Source: an uncultured Muribaculaceae bacterium
GTDB taxonomy: Bacteria; Bacteroidota; Bacteroidia; Bacteroidales; Muribaculaceae
Length of the DNA: 64,000 bases
NCBI GenBank assembly: GCA_910587475.1
Contig: CAJUMR010000006.1
Span: forward strand, 1-64,000
Direction: 5' to 3'
Shown here: positions 18,526 through 25,896 of the stretch, piece after piece
Layout: each line of letters starts with the position of its first letter
Position numbering within the stretch: the stretch's first letter is position 1
Notes under the pieces: generated by a model
What the model was told of the DNA's origin: nothing
Seen by the model: the letters and a program-made list of their open reading frames with translations, nothing else
The model's database searches: none
Program-made: the position numbers and the translations under genes

Positions 18526-18563
18526 CAGCACCCGATAAAGCTTGAATGCTCTGTCGGGTGCTG
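18526..18563 (+). terminator. terminator after the GH31 gene, possibly bidirectional
   Basis: 10-bp perfect arms (CAGCACCCGA / TCGGGTGCTG) between two convergent genes. T-rich sequence follows but no uninterrupted run. Confidence 0.65.
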
Positions 18564-18594
18564 TTGCGTTTATGCGTAAATCTTATTTCAACCG

Positions 18595-20223
18595 TTATTT
18601 CGAGGCCTTGTACTCATTGTAGTATTCATCAAGGATGGATCTTACCTCACGGCCGATTATGGCGTAATCGCTGCGGTTGAGGTTGGCTTCTGAAGTGCGG
18701 ATACTCCAGTCAGGTCCGGCAAATCCCGATCCGTTAAGGACTACGATGCCTTTCTCTGCCGCCATGCGGATAGTCACATCGAGCGGATTATGGGTCTTTT
18801 TAAGCCATTTTGCAAAGTCGTCGTCATAGATCTTCTTTGCCCACACCATCAGATCGATCTCGCTGTAATAGCCGACTCGAAGCGGATCAGGCAACACTGT
18901 GAAGCCGGTGTTGTCCCACAACGCTTTCAGTCGGTCGTGGATCATCGCCTGCATCTTGCGTTTGTACACATCGTCAGTGTCGATGAGGCATTTCAGGGCA
19001 AACAGCGACATCATTATCTGCTGCGGGGTCGAAAGCCCGGCTGTGTGGTTAAGCGCCACGTCGCGGCTGTCGGCAACCATGCGGTCGATGAATTTCATTT
19101 TTGCAACGTCGAGCGTGAGCGACGAATACCGTTTCTTCAGATCATCACGTTTGTCTTTTGGCAGGCGTGCGATCAGCCGGTCCATCACATTGTCTTTGGC
19201 GGCAGCGACAACGGCCAGACGCCAGCCTGTAGCTCCGAAATACTTTGAAAAAGAATAGACGCAAAGAGTGTTGTGAGGAAGTGCGTACATCAGCGATGTG
19301 AAATTAGTGGCAAATGTGCCGTAGACATCGTCTGTCACCACTATCAGATTTGGATTGTCTTTCTTGACGATATCGACAATCTGTTTGAGGTTGTCGTCAG
19401 ACAATCGGTAGGATGGCGGATTTGACGGGTTGATCACACATACGAGCTTGATCGACGGATCTCTCAGTTTGTCGAGTTCTGAGGCCCGGTACTGCCAGTC
19501 GTGGTAACCGTTTTGATCGACGGGATTGGCGCTGATCGTGACGACGTCAAAACCAAACCTGTCGAGGTGGGGTATTTCGATATATGGAGTGAAAAGTGGA
19601 GCCATCAAGGCTATCTTGTCGCCCTTCTCTACAATATGGTTAGCCTGAAGTGAATCAAAAATATAGCACATTGCGGCGGTACCGCCTTCAGTGGCGAATA
19701 TGTCGTATTCTTTGCCGTCGCCGGGCGCCCTGTTTCCCATCTCCTGGGCGAGATAAGCCTGAGAGGCCATTTCGGTGTATTTCAGCACTCGAGGAGGGGT
19801 GGGGTAGTGATCGCCTATGATGCCGTCGACCCATTCGAGTATCAGTTCGTCGCGGTCGGCGCCAAGATGACCGGTCATGTATTTATACGCTCCTTCGAGC
19901 AGCGTGGCCGCTTCCGATCCGTTCTGTTTTGCGATGAAGTCGTCAAAGCGGTCGGCAATGCCTTGTGAAAGAGGGCTTCCTGCTATGCCTGGAGTATCAG
20001 TGAATACTTGTTTGCATTCTTGCGTTGCAAAAGACCCGAGAAGAAAGAAGGCTTCGCGGGCATCGTAGGCGATCCAGTTGGGGTTACCTCGGCCTGCATT
20101 CAGAAATGTTGCACTTGATTTCTGCGTGTCTTTCTGTGCCAGTTTTATAAGCTCGTTTTTGATCTCAAACGGGCTCATCTGCCCGAGTTTCTTTTCAAAG
20201 TCTTTATCTAACGATTTGTCCAT
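18595..20223 (-). CDS. aspD: aspartate 4-decarboxylase (bifunctional aspartate aminotransferase)
   Basis: 542 residues, matching the unusually long aspartate 4-decarboxylases (about 530-545) rather than ordinary fold-type I aminotransferases (about 400). The N-terminal extension with TFLNAGRGNPNW and the Schiff-base lysine in VYSFSKYFGATGWRL are typical. The enzyme turns aspartate into alanine and CO2 with PLP in the cytoplasm. In several bacteria it works with the antiporter AspT to consume protons. No aspT lies beside it here, so the role may be alanine supply. Single-gene unit between two terminators. No clear promoter box was found. Confidence 0.88.
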   Translation of the reverse strand: MDKSLDKDFEKKLGQMSPFEIKNELIKLAQKDTQKSSATFLNAGRGNPNWIAYDAREAFFLLGSFATQECKQVFTDTPGIAGSPLSQGIADRFDDFIAKQNGSEAATLLEGAYKYMTGHLGADRDELILEWVDGIIGDHYPTPPRVLKYTEMASQAYLAQEMGNRAPGDGKEYDIFATEGGTAAMCYIFDSLQANHIVEKGDKIALMAPLFTPYIEIPHLDRFGFDVVTISANPVDQNGYHDWQYRASELDKLRDPSIKLVCVINPSNPPSYRLSDDNLKQIVDIVKKDNPNLIVVTDDVYGTFATNFTSLMYALPHNTLCVYSFSKYFGATGWRLAVVAAAKDNVMDRLIARLPKDKRDDLKKRYSSLTLDVAKMKFIDRMVADSRDVALNHTAGLSTPQQIMMSLFALKCLIDTDDVYKRKMQAMIHDRLKALWDNTGFTVLPDPLRVGYYSEIDLMVWAKKIYDDDFAKWLKKTHNPLDVTIRMAAEKGIVVLNGSGFAGPDWSIRTSEANLNRSDYAIIGREVRSILDEYYNEYKASK

Positions 20224-20322
20224 GATGTTGTGGTTGTGTATGGGTTTATATTATCACAACATTGCACGGTGTACGATTGTTCTCGTCGGTTGAATAAGGT
20301 GCGGTTTATGAAACCGGCCTAA

Positions 20323-20355
20323 ATGATAGAAGCCTCCGGCGGAGGCTTCTATCAT
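20323..20355 (-). terminator. terminator of the rpsU-xerC-hpf operon
   Basis: Perfect 15-bp arms (ATGATAGAAGCCTCC and its complement) with a 3-nt loop, 17 bases past the hpf stop. Only a short T stretch follows on the minus strand. Confidence 0.8.
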
Positions 20356-20372
20356 AAGGTTGTATGTCTTAG

Positions 20373-20666
20373 TTATTTTTGTTTTTTCAGTTTTTCGAGC
20401 TGGCGGTCGATGGCTTCGAGAGCCACGTCTACAGCTTCTTCAAAAGAGTCGGCAACTTTCGATGCCACGATTTCTCCGTGCTGAGGAACGCTGACTTTTA
20501 TTACAGCTTCTTTGTTCATCGCAGTTTCAGGCTTTACGACTTTCAGATTGACGTCGACAGCGGAGATTGTGTCATTTCTGCGCGATAGTTTTTCGATTTT
20601 TTTGTTTATGAATGATTCGAGACGTTCTGCAATTTCGAAGTGGATGGCTTGAATTCTAACTTCCAT
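20373..20666 (-). CDS. hpf: ribosome hibernation-promoting factor (HPF/RaiA family)
   Basis: 97 residues from ATG 20666 (MEVRIQAIHF). The start is decided by a strong Shine-Dalgarno AGGAGG at 20675-20680, 8 bases upstream; a frame start at 20693 would place that signal inside the gene. This is the short HPF form: an N-terminal beta-alpha-beta-beta-beta-alpha S30AE domain with EVRIQAIHF and FEEAVDVALEAIDRQLEKLKKQ. It binds the decoding centre of idle ribosomes. It lies 4 bases behind xerC, whose last codons supply the Shine-Dalgarno. The ribosomal-protein context (rpsU) fits the job. Confidence 0.9.
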   Translation of the reverse strand: MEVRIQAIHFEIAERLESFINKKIEKLSRRNDTISAVDVNLKVVKPETAMNKEAVIKVSVPQHGEIVASKVADSFEEAVDVALEAIDRQLEKLKKQK

Positions 20667-20670
20667 AGTT

Positions 20671-21591
20671 TTATCCTCCTGATTTTTGTGCACGTGGGTG
20701 TGCGAGTTTGTAATTGTTTAATAGTTCTCTGTAAGACAGATGGGTATATATCTGTGTAGTAGACAAGGATTGATGGCCGAGCAACTGTTGCACTGCTGTG
20801 ATGTCGGCGCCGTTGTTCAGCATGTCGGTCGCAAACGAATGTCGCAGGACGTGAGGCGAGCACTTTTCGGCCGTTACGCGGCCCGACAATGTGTCGTGCA
20901 CGATTCTGTAGGCGAGATTGCGATAGAGCGGACGCCCGTCGGGTCGCACGAAAAAGTGTGGCGACGCGGCTGTGCCGATTTTGTCATCTCGCAGTTTGCG
21001 GTATTCTATGATGAGCGTTCTCATTTCTTCTCCAAAAGGAATTATTCTTTCCTTATTACGTTTACCGAGCACTTTTAGTTCGCAGCGCTGGAGGTTAACG
21101 TCGGCATCAAGAAGACCGATCAATTCGGAGCATCTCATGCCTGTGGAGTAGAACATGTCGATAATTAAGTGATTGCGTGTTTCAGTGAAATCGTTGTGGT
21201 CGTAATCCTCATCAAGAATTTTTTCTGTCTGTTCGGGTCGGATAAACGATGGCAGATGTTTTGGCATGCGTGCGGTCGTCAGTTCGGCTGCCGGATTAGA
21301 TTGCAGCCCGTGACGACGCATCAGATATTTATAGAAAGCCCGGAGTGATTGTATTTTCCGTCTTATCGAGCGGGTTGTTATGCCTTCTGACGCCATGAAT
21401 GCAATCCACAGGCGCAAATCGTTGATCGTCACTTGTTCGGCAACTGGGCTGTCGTTGGTGCTGGTGCATCCGGCCAGCCCTACAGATGCCGCGAAGTTGT
21501 ACCATTGATGCAGATCGGAGCCATAAGACAAAACGGTGTGATCTGAAAGATTCAGTTCACACCGTAAATATGTTAAAAAGGCATCTATCAT
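20671..21591 (-). CDS. xerC: tyrosine recombinase XerC/XerD type
   Basis: 306 residues. The N-terminal SAM-like DNA-binding domain (about 1-90) is followed by a catalytic domain with the full set of active residues: Arg153 (STGMRCSEL), Lys177, His247 and Arg250 (HVLRHSFATD), His273 (LLGHQSL) and nucleophile Tyr282 (TQIYTH). Length and the chromosomal rpsU-xerC-hpf context point to the housekeeping chromosome-dimer resolvase, not an integrase of a mobile element. Whether it is the C or D partner cannot be told. The final codons and stop form the ribosome-binding site of hpf. Confidence 0.9.
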   Translation of the reverse strand: MIDAFLTYLRCELNLSDHTVLSYGSDLHQWYNFAASVGLAGCTSTNDSPVAEQVTINDLRLWIAFMASEGITTRSIRRKIQSLRAFYKYLMRRHGLQSNPAAELTTARMPKHLPSFIRPEQTEKILDEDYDHNDFTETRNHLIIDMFYSTGMRCSELIGLLDADVNLQRCELKVLGKRNKERIIPFGEEMRTLIIEYRKLRDDKIGTAASPHFFVRPDGRPLYRNLAYRIVHDTLSGRVTAEKCSPHVLRHSFATDMLNNGADITAVQQLLGHQSLSTTQIYTHLSYRELLNNYKLAHPRAQKSGG

Positions 21592-21684
21592 CGTTCTTAT
21601 GTATTAACCACAGTCAAGCGACATGTGGAGTAGAAGCGAAGATAGGAAATCCTTTTTATGTTGCCAAATAAAAATGCGAAAAAA

Positions 21685-21876
21685 TTAATCTTCGACTGAG
21701 CGGAGCTTCTGGACATAGACCGCCTTCATCATTTTCTTGCGGTTTGTCACAGAGGGCTTCTGGAATGCCTGACGGCTGCGGAGTTCTTTAACAACGCCTG
21801 TTTTTTCAAATTTTCTTTTGAATTTTTTGAGAGCTCTTTCGATGTTTTCGCCTTCTTTTACTTGTACGATGATCAT
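21685..21876 (-). CDS. rpsU: 30S ribosomal protein bS21
   Basis: 63 residues from ATG 21876 (MIIVQVKEGENIERALKKFKR). Upstream frame extension to 21996 would pass through the promoter, so it is excluded. The basic C-terminal half (SVTNRKKMMKAVYVQKLR) is typical of bS21. The protein sits beside the anti-Shine-Dalgarno end of 16S rRNA. A complete promoter (21933-21963) places the start of transcription about 50 bases upstream. I see no Shine-Dalgarno in front of the ATG. First gene of the operon with xerC and hpf; 93 bases separate it from xerC. Confidence 0.93.
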   Translation of the reverse strand: MIIVQVKEGENIERALKKFKRKFEKTGVVKELRSRQAFQKPSVTNRKKMMKAVYVQKLRSVED

Positions 21877-21932
21877 ATTAGGGTTAAATATTTGAGTTGA
21901 TTTATATTCTTGTTCTTTTGCGTTTTGCGCGG

Positions 21933-21963
21933 CAAAATTAAGAATACTTTTTGACTTGACAAA
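21933..21963 (-). promoter_or_regulatory. promoter of the rpsU operon
   Basis: On the minus strand TTTG (21960-21963) and TAATTTTG (21933-21940) with a 19-base gap, matching the Bacteroidota -33/-7 consensus. 56 bases before the rpsU ATG. Confidence 0.8.
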
Positions 21964-22166
21964 ACTTTTTTCGGATAAAAAAACGATCCCGGCCAATTTT
22001 TTTGTCTAATGTAGCATCGCCGTTATATTATATGTTGTGCTATGTCGCGGTCTGATGCAATTGCCTTGCCGACAAATCTGCGCCTTACGGGCAATAACGA
22101 TGATCTGCCGACGTTTAGACAGTGTCGGCAGATCTGATCCGGCATGTAATAACTGAAGTTATGGTA

Positions 22167-22826
22167 ATGAAACGATATCTGCTTTTTGCTTTTGTGGCGA
22201 TATGTTGCGCAATTGCCGGCCGAGCCGGAGAAGATAGCGACACCCGTCCGATGTGGGGCGTTAAGGCCGCATTCGACATCAACATACCGGGCGACTGGCA
22301 TGGCGATGCAGGTTCTGTAAAAATGTACAGGCACGGCTATGGTTTTACCGTCGGAACGGTCTGCAACGTTTATCTGGGCAATGGTTTTTATCTTGAGCCA
22401 GGGGCTTCGCTGTTCTACGATTCTTACTCGTTTTACAAATTTTCCGTAGCCGGAGAGCCCGGGGGTGAAAATTCGGTCGATGATCCGCAGTTATATAAGG
22501 TGGGGCTGCGTGTTCCGGTGGTTGTAGGATATTCATTTAGCATCGCCGGCCGCTTTCCGCTGAGTGTTTATACCGGCCCCGAACTGAGTTGGGCTTTTGG
22601 AGGAGAGATAAAAATGAAACAAAAAGCGTTTGCCGATGATATGTCGGGCGATTTGTTCGGACACTACCAGCGCAGAGTCGATTGTGCGTGGAAAGTCGGT
22701 GTCGGCTTTCCTTACGGTTCGTTTCTGGTGAGCATAGATGCAGCTATAGGATTGACCAACCTGCTGAAAACCGGGATGTCGTTTCGCGAAAACCGCACTT
22801 CAGTAGGCTTGACTTATTTTTTCTGA
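22167..22826 (+). CDS. outer-membrane beta-barrel protein, function unknown
   Basis: 219 residues from ATG 22167 (MKRYLLFAFVAICC); an ATG two codons upstream (22161) and a longer frame from 22122 are less likely because the signal peptide begins here. After the signal peptide the protein alternates short beta-strands (GFTVGTVCNVYLGNGFYLEPGAS, SLAIG-like strands) and ends RTSVGLTYFF, a terminal aromatic as needed for barrel insertion. It resembles PorT-like or outer-membrane beta-barrel domain proteins of Bacteroidota. It is monocistronic, with no informative neighbours. Confidence 0.7.
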   Translation: MKRYLLFAFVAICCAIAGRAGEDSDTRPMWGVKAAFDINIPGDWHGDAGSVKMYRHGYGFTVGTVCNVYLGNGFYLEPGASLFYDSYSFYKFSVAGEPGGENSVDDPQLYKVGLRVPVVVGYSFSIAGRFPLSVYTGPELSWAFGGEIKMKQKAFADDMSGDLFGHYQRRVDCAWKVGVGFPYGSFLVSIDAAIGLTNLLKTGMSFRENRTSVGLTYFF

Positions 22827-22827
22827 A

Positions 22828-22881
22828 TTGCGAGTTGACCGAAGCGACCGCAAATTGTTGAGATCGCTTCGGTTGTCGCAA
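22828..22881. terminator. extended hairpin between convergent genes
   Basis: Two nested arms: TTGCGA/TCGCAA outside and ACCGAAGCGA/TCGCTTCGGT inside (22838-22847 with 22864-22873), in the gap between a plus- and a minus-strand gene. No T-run, so its action as a bidirectional terminator is inferred from place and structure. Confidence 0.5.
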
Positions 22882-22888
22882 GCTGTTG

Positions 22889-23170
22889 TCACAAGTTGAG
22901 ATATTCTTTGAGTGTTTCGACGTATTGTTCGAATGCTTTGCGGCCATGTTCGGTTATCCGGCACGCTGTGCGTGTCTTTTTGCCCACAAATCCCTTTTCT
23001 ACAGAGATATATCCGGCCGAAGAGAGTTTGTCGAGCTGAACGCTCAGATTGCCGGCGGTGGCATCGGTTTTCTCTTTGAGATAAACGAAATCAGCCTCGT
23101 CAACATTCATCAATATCGACATTACGGCAAGGCGTAGCTGTGAGTGCAGCAGCGGGTCAAGTTCTTTCAT
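22889..23170 (-). CDS. winged-helix transcriptional regulator (MarR/ArsR-like, HTH_34 type)
   Basis: 93 residues from ATG 23170 (MKELDPLLHSQLRLAVMS), which overlaps the stop of the membrane-protein gene by 4 bases (ATGA); a longer frame to 23290 lies inside that gene. The fold is a compact winged helix: LRLAVMSILMNVDEADFVYLKEKTDATAGNLSVQLDKL (helices 2-3), and GYISVEKGFVGKKTRTACRITEHG (wing). It has no effector domain. It is translationally coupled to a multi-pass membrane protein, and its promoter is bracketed by two near-identical palindromes, so I infer autoregulation. Confidence 0.85.
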   Translation of the reverse strand: MKELDPLLHSQLRLAVMSILMNVDEADFVYLKEKTDATAGNLSVQLDKLSSAGYISVEKGFVGKKTRTACRITEHGRKAFEQYVETLKEYLNL

Positions 23171-23790
23171 CGTTTTTTTGCTTTGCTGTTGATTATATGC
23201 CCGGGAATAATCATCATGCAAACCCACGCCAATATGAATAAGGGCATGTACCAATTGGCTACGAGAGGTATGCCACCTGTGACACAGCATATTGTGATAA
23301 CCCCGATTAATAGACCGGCTACCCCGCCGCAGACAAGGCTATTTTCTTTGAAAATAAGACCTTGAACGATTTCCAGGCCTGGCGCAAGAAGGAGTGAATA
23401 CACCAGCATTGATATCCAGCTGTTGACTCCGCCAAAGAATGCAAAAGCCAGACACACTATGGTCAGCGCAATCTCGGAAATCCCGAAAAGAGTCCACATG
23501 CGAGATGTGATTTTGTCAAAGCACGTGATCACACCGTTGACACGTTGTTCCTTGCGACCCATGACAATAGTTGCAGGGCATCCTGCAAGGGGAATAGCAA
23601 ACCATAGCCAGTTCCAGGCATTGTGATGTGTTGTGGCAAGAAGTGCCCATACAAGTATGGAGATGGTTGTTACGAGATAACCCCACATCAGCATTATGTT
23701 GCCACTGCCGAGATATTTGGCTTTTGTACTGGCGATCATCGAGGTGATTATCTCGATACTTTCCCTTTCGTTGATTTTTTTCTCTTCCAT
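23167..23790 (-). CDS. multi-pass membrane protein coupled to a winged-helix regulator
   Basis: 207 residues. A charged N-terminal segment (about 1-30) precedes six likely transmembrane helices (about 32-52, 61-77, 98-118, 122-140, 152-172, 178-198). No catalytic motif is visible. Pairs of such a protein and a small HTH_34 regulator are common in Bacteroidota; function is not established. The gene is the first of a two-gene operon read from the promoter at 23890-23921. I infer that it senses or modulates the regulator at the membrane, or simply is its target; neither is shown. Confidence 0.7.
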   Translation of the reverse strand: MEEKKINERESIEIITSMIASTKAKYLGSGNIMLMWGYLVTTISILVWALLATTHHNAWNWLWFAIPLAGCPATIVMGRKEQRVNGVITCFDKITSRMWTLFGISEIALTIVCLAFAFFGGVNSWISMLVYSLLLAPGLEIVQGLIFKENSLVCGGVAGLLIGVITICCVTGGIPLVANWYMPLFILAWVCMMIIPGHIINSKAKKR

Positions 23791-23820
23791 TTTGGATCAG
23801 ATTTTATGGATGTATAAATA

Positions 23821-23837
23821 AGTTTATTTTATAAACC
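23821..23837. promoter_or_regulatory. probable operator 1 of the winged-helix regulator
   Basis: AGTTTATTTTATAAACC, with 6-bp arms GTTTAT/ATAAAC around a TTT centre. It differs by a single base from the site at 23902. It lies between the promoter and the first ATG and touches a further perfect 12-base palindrome, AACCAATTGGTT (23834-23845). Confidence 0.65.
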
Positions 23838-23889
23838 AATTGGTTCTAAAAATAGAGCGGTCGCGCGTTACCGTTCTATCTTTCGGTTG

Positions 23890-23921
23890 CAAAGATAATG
23901 CGGTTTATTTTATAAACCAAA
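23890..23921 (-). promoter_or_regulatory. promoter of the membrane-protein/regulator operon
   Basis: Minus strand TTTG (23918-23921) and TATCTTTG (23890-23897), gap 20 bases: a full consensus promoter 100 bases before the ATG at 23790. Confidence 0.8.
23902..23918. promoter_or_regulatory. probable operator 2 of the winged-helix regulator
   Basis: GGTTTATTTTATAAACC has perfect 7-bp arms with a TTT centre. It fills the spacer between the -33 and -7 elements and touches the -33 box, an ideal place for repression. 81 bases separate it from operator 1. Confidence 0.65.
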
Positions 23922-24177
23922 TTTTAAACGATTTTTTTTGTGAAAAATTACGAAGTTCTTGTTGCGGTTATCGGGTTGTACAGAAGCGCGATATGTCGCC
24001 TGTTCATCCGAAATGCAGCACTTTTATTGACTTTAAGGCGTGGTTTGTGAAACCGTGCCTGATGTCCGAGTTGGTTTACGTGCATAAGTACGATTACCCG
24101 GAGCGTTAACCCTGATTCACAATCTTATTTAGTCTTAAAACTGCAATGCTCTGTGTGGCAATGCAAAATATTATAGG

Positions 24178-24185
24178 TATTTTTG
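24178..24185 (+). promoter_or_regulatory. -7 element close to the start of the carboxypeptidase-regulatory-domain gene
   Basis: TATTTTTG matches TAnnTTTG but ends only 3 bases before the ATG at 24189. If used, the true start codon must lie further downstream, or the message is leaderless. Confidence 0.4.
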
Positions 24186-24188
24186 CGT

Positions 24189-25616
24189 ATGGAAAAATTC
24201 AGGATCAACACCATACTCTTCACCGCTACCGTTGCAATCATATTTGTTGGCAACGTCGATTATCTTCGCAGGACAAAAGTATGGTTCGGTCTGCCTGCAG
24301 TCCGCAGCCTGTATTTGACTGTAGTGTTTCTCTTGGCTGCCAATATCACTGCACATAGCGGAGTCACAGTTGTCGCAGATTCGGTCAGTCGTAATCCATT
24401 GTCTTCGGCTTCGGTTTTCGACTGCAACGGACGGTTTATAGGCACAAGTGATATCGGAGGAAGGCTTGCATTTACTTCTGCTGCCGATTATCCAATAACG
24501 GTGCGGTATATGGGCTTTGTCGAAAAAACAGTTGATGATCCGGAGTGCGACACCATATTCATGCAGGAAAATGTTATGCAGTTGCCTGAGGTTGTGGTCG
24601 AATCCAGGCGGAAAAAGTTGCTGCATATTCTGGCATATGTAAGGGAATACTCCACTTTGGCAACATACACTGACACAGTGTCGATGTTCCGGGAAAAGAT
24701 GGTCGATTTCATGATGCCTGACGACGATAAGGTCAGCTTCAAAGGTTGGACATATCCGCGGGTGCTCAATTCTAAATCTTATTATCATTTCACTGATGCC
24801 AACGGTCTCGACAGTGTGAGCGATCGCTGTAGCCATCATTTCACTTGGTCTGATTGGATCGGAATGCCTCCTGAGCTCGCTTTGCCTCAAAAAATAATAG
24901 GCAAAGAGTCGGCATCCGACACTGTTTTCGGAAAGTATGGCCCGGCGCAGATATGGCTTAGAACGGGCGAGCGCTTGACGCTTGATGTCAGGTTTCTGGC
25001 CGACACGGCGAGCCGGAAATTGATTCCCCGTTTTTCAAGTTTTTTCCATAATGACGACATTGATTTCGAGCAGTTCGGACTGCGCATCAACTACAGCAAT
25101 GTCTTCGGATCGTCGGCCGGCCCGTTCGAGCTGGCCGGATATTCTTTCAATATCGAATCGAGAGGTCGCGGACACGATATTTTTATGTTCAATCATCGTG
25201 ATGAACCTCTGTTTGTGACAACATACACCGAAGTATATATTCTCGACAAGGAGTTCGTGACTGTGAAAGAGGCAAAAAAATGGGATAAACGCAATTTCGG
25301 CAACGCATCGATCGATATTTATGAGCCTATGGAGGCCCCGGCATTACAGCCGTCGGTGTTGGCGCTGATTGACCGGGTGAATAATATCGATGCTGACATA
25401 GTCAGGCAAGCGTTGCCTACCGACCAACGTTTGGTCAGCCGCAAGGTGTCGAAGCATAATTTCAATATAGCCAACCGGGCGTTGACCCTGTTGAAAGAAT
25501 TGACAGGGATTTCAAGCTACAGATCAAAGAAAAATTTCGACCGGCATTGGAACGATTTTACCAAAGATCAGATTAAGAAAAATCAAGAGTCCCGAAAACA
25601 GCGGAGCGACGAATGA
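24189..25616 (+). CDS. carboxypeptidase-regulatory-like domain surface protein
   Basis: 475 residues from ATG 24189. A hydrophobic segment (about 60 residues in, SLYLTVVFLLAANITAHS) looks like the real signal peptide, so the true start may be later, in agreement with the -7 box just upstream. Behind it is a carboxypeptidase-D-regulatory-like beta-sandwich (VTVVADSVSRNPLSSASVFDCNGRFIGTSDIGG ... TVRYMGF), usual at the start of TonB-dependent receptors and related surface proteins. The remaining 330 residues are unrecognised; no TonB-dependent receptor barrel is present. It is a single gene, with no neighbour that explains its role. Confidence 0.7.
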   Translation: MEKFRINTILFTATVAIIFVGNVDYLRRTKVWFGLPAVRSLYLTVVFLLAANITAHSGVTVVADSVSRNPLSSASVFDCNGRFIGTSDIGGRLAFTSAADYPITVRYMGFVEKTVDDPECDTIFMQENVMQLPEVVVESRRKKLLHILAYVREYSTLATYTDTVSMFREKMVDFMMPDDDKVSFKGWTYPRVLNSKSYYHFTDANGLDSVSDRCSHHFTWSDWIGMPPELALPQKIIGKESASDTVFGKYGPAQIWLRTGERLTLDVRFLADTASRKLIPRFSSFFHNDDIDFEQFGLRINYSNVFGSSAGPFELAGYSFNIESRGRGHDIFMFNHRDEPLFVTTYTEVYILDKEFVTVKEAKKWDKRNFGNASIDIYEPMEAPALQPSVLALIDRVNNIDADIVRQALPTDQRLVSRKVSKHNFNIANRALTLLKELTGISSYRSKKNFDRHWNDFTKDQIKKNQESRKQRSDE

Positions 25617-25657
25617 GCCTGCTTGCAGTGCAACGATCCGGACTCTGTCAATCGTAA

Positions 25658-25846
25658 TCACGAACGCAATCCCGGGAAAATTGCCGTCATGACAAAATCA
25701 AGCAACACTCCGGTGAGTATCGACAGAATGATGGCGATTACTCTCAGCAAGTAATAGTTGCTGATGTTTTTTGCCAATGCTTTCTTCGAATAATCATAGA
25801 CCATACAGGCTGAAAATCCGGTAATTAAGTAGAACCACCACGGCAT
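25658..25846 (-). CDS. small two-helix membrane protein
   Basis: 62 residues with two hydrophobic segments (about 3-17 and 34-56) separated by a basic loop (YDYSKKALAKNISNYY). It lies 50 bases behind the lipoprotein gene on the same strand and may be co-transcribed. I do not recognise the family. The frame has protein-like composition and fills the gap between two convergent genes, so I call it as probable. Confidence 0.5.
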   Translation of the reverse strand: MPWWFYLITGFSACMVYDYSKKALAKNISNYYLLRVIAIILSILTGVLLDFVMTAIFPGLRS

Positions 25847-25896
25847 ATTTTTACTTTTTAATCAGTATCGGGATTGCTTAAATTGATGGCAGAAAT

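Larger units (their letters stand above)
23791..24188. other. divergent control region with two near-identical palindromes
   Basis: 398 bases. The left half holds the minus-strand promoter and operators of the regulator operon. The right half (about 23931-24176) shows no convincing gene; near its end GCAATGC occurs twice 15 bases apart (24143-24149, 24158-24164), just before a plus-strand -7 box at 24178-24185. Confidence 0.55.

Noticed and set aside
20671..21591. Tyrosine recombinase as sign of an integrated element
   Set aside because: It sits in the conserved rpsU-xerC-hpf operon, no direct repeats or phage/plasmid genes flank it, so it is the housekeeping Xer protein.
23840..24109. An 89-codon frame in the control region before 24189
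   Set aside because: It runs through the minus-strand promoter and operator, lacks a start context and shows no domain.
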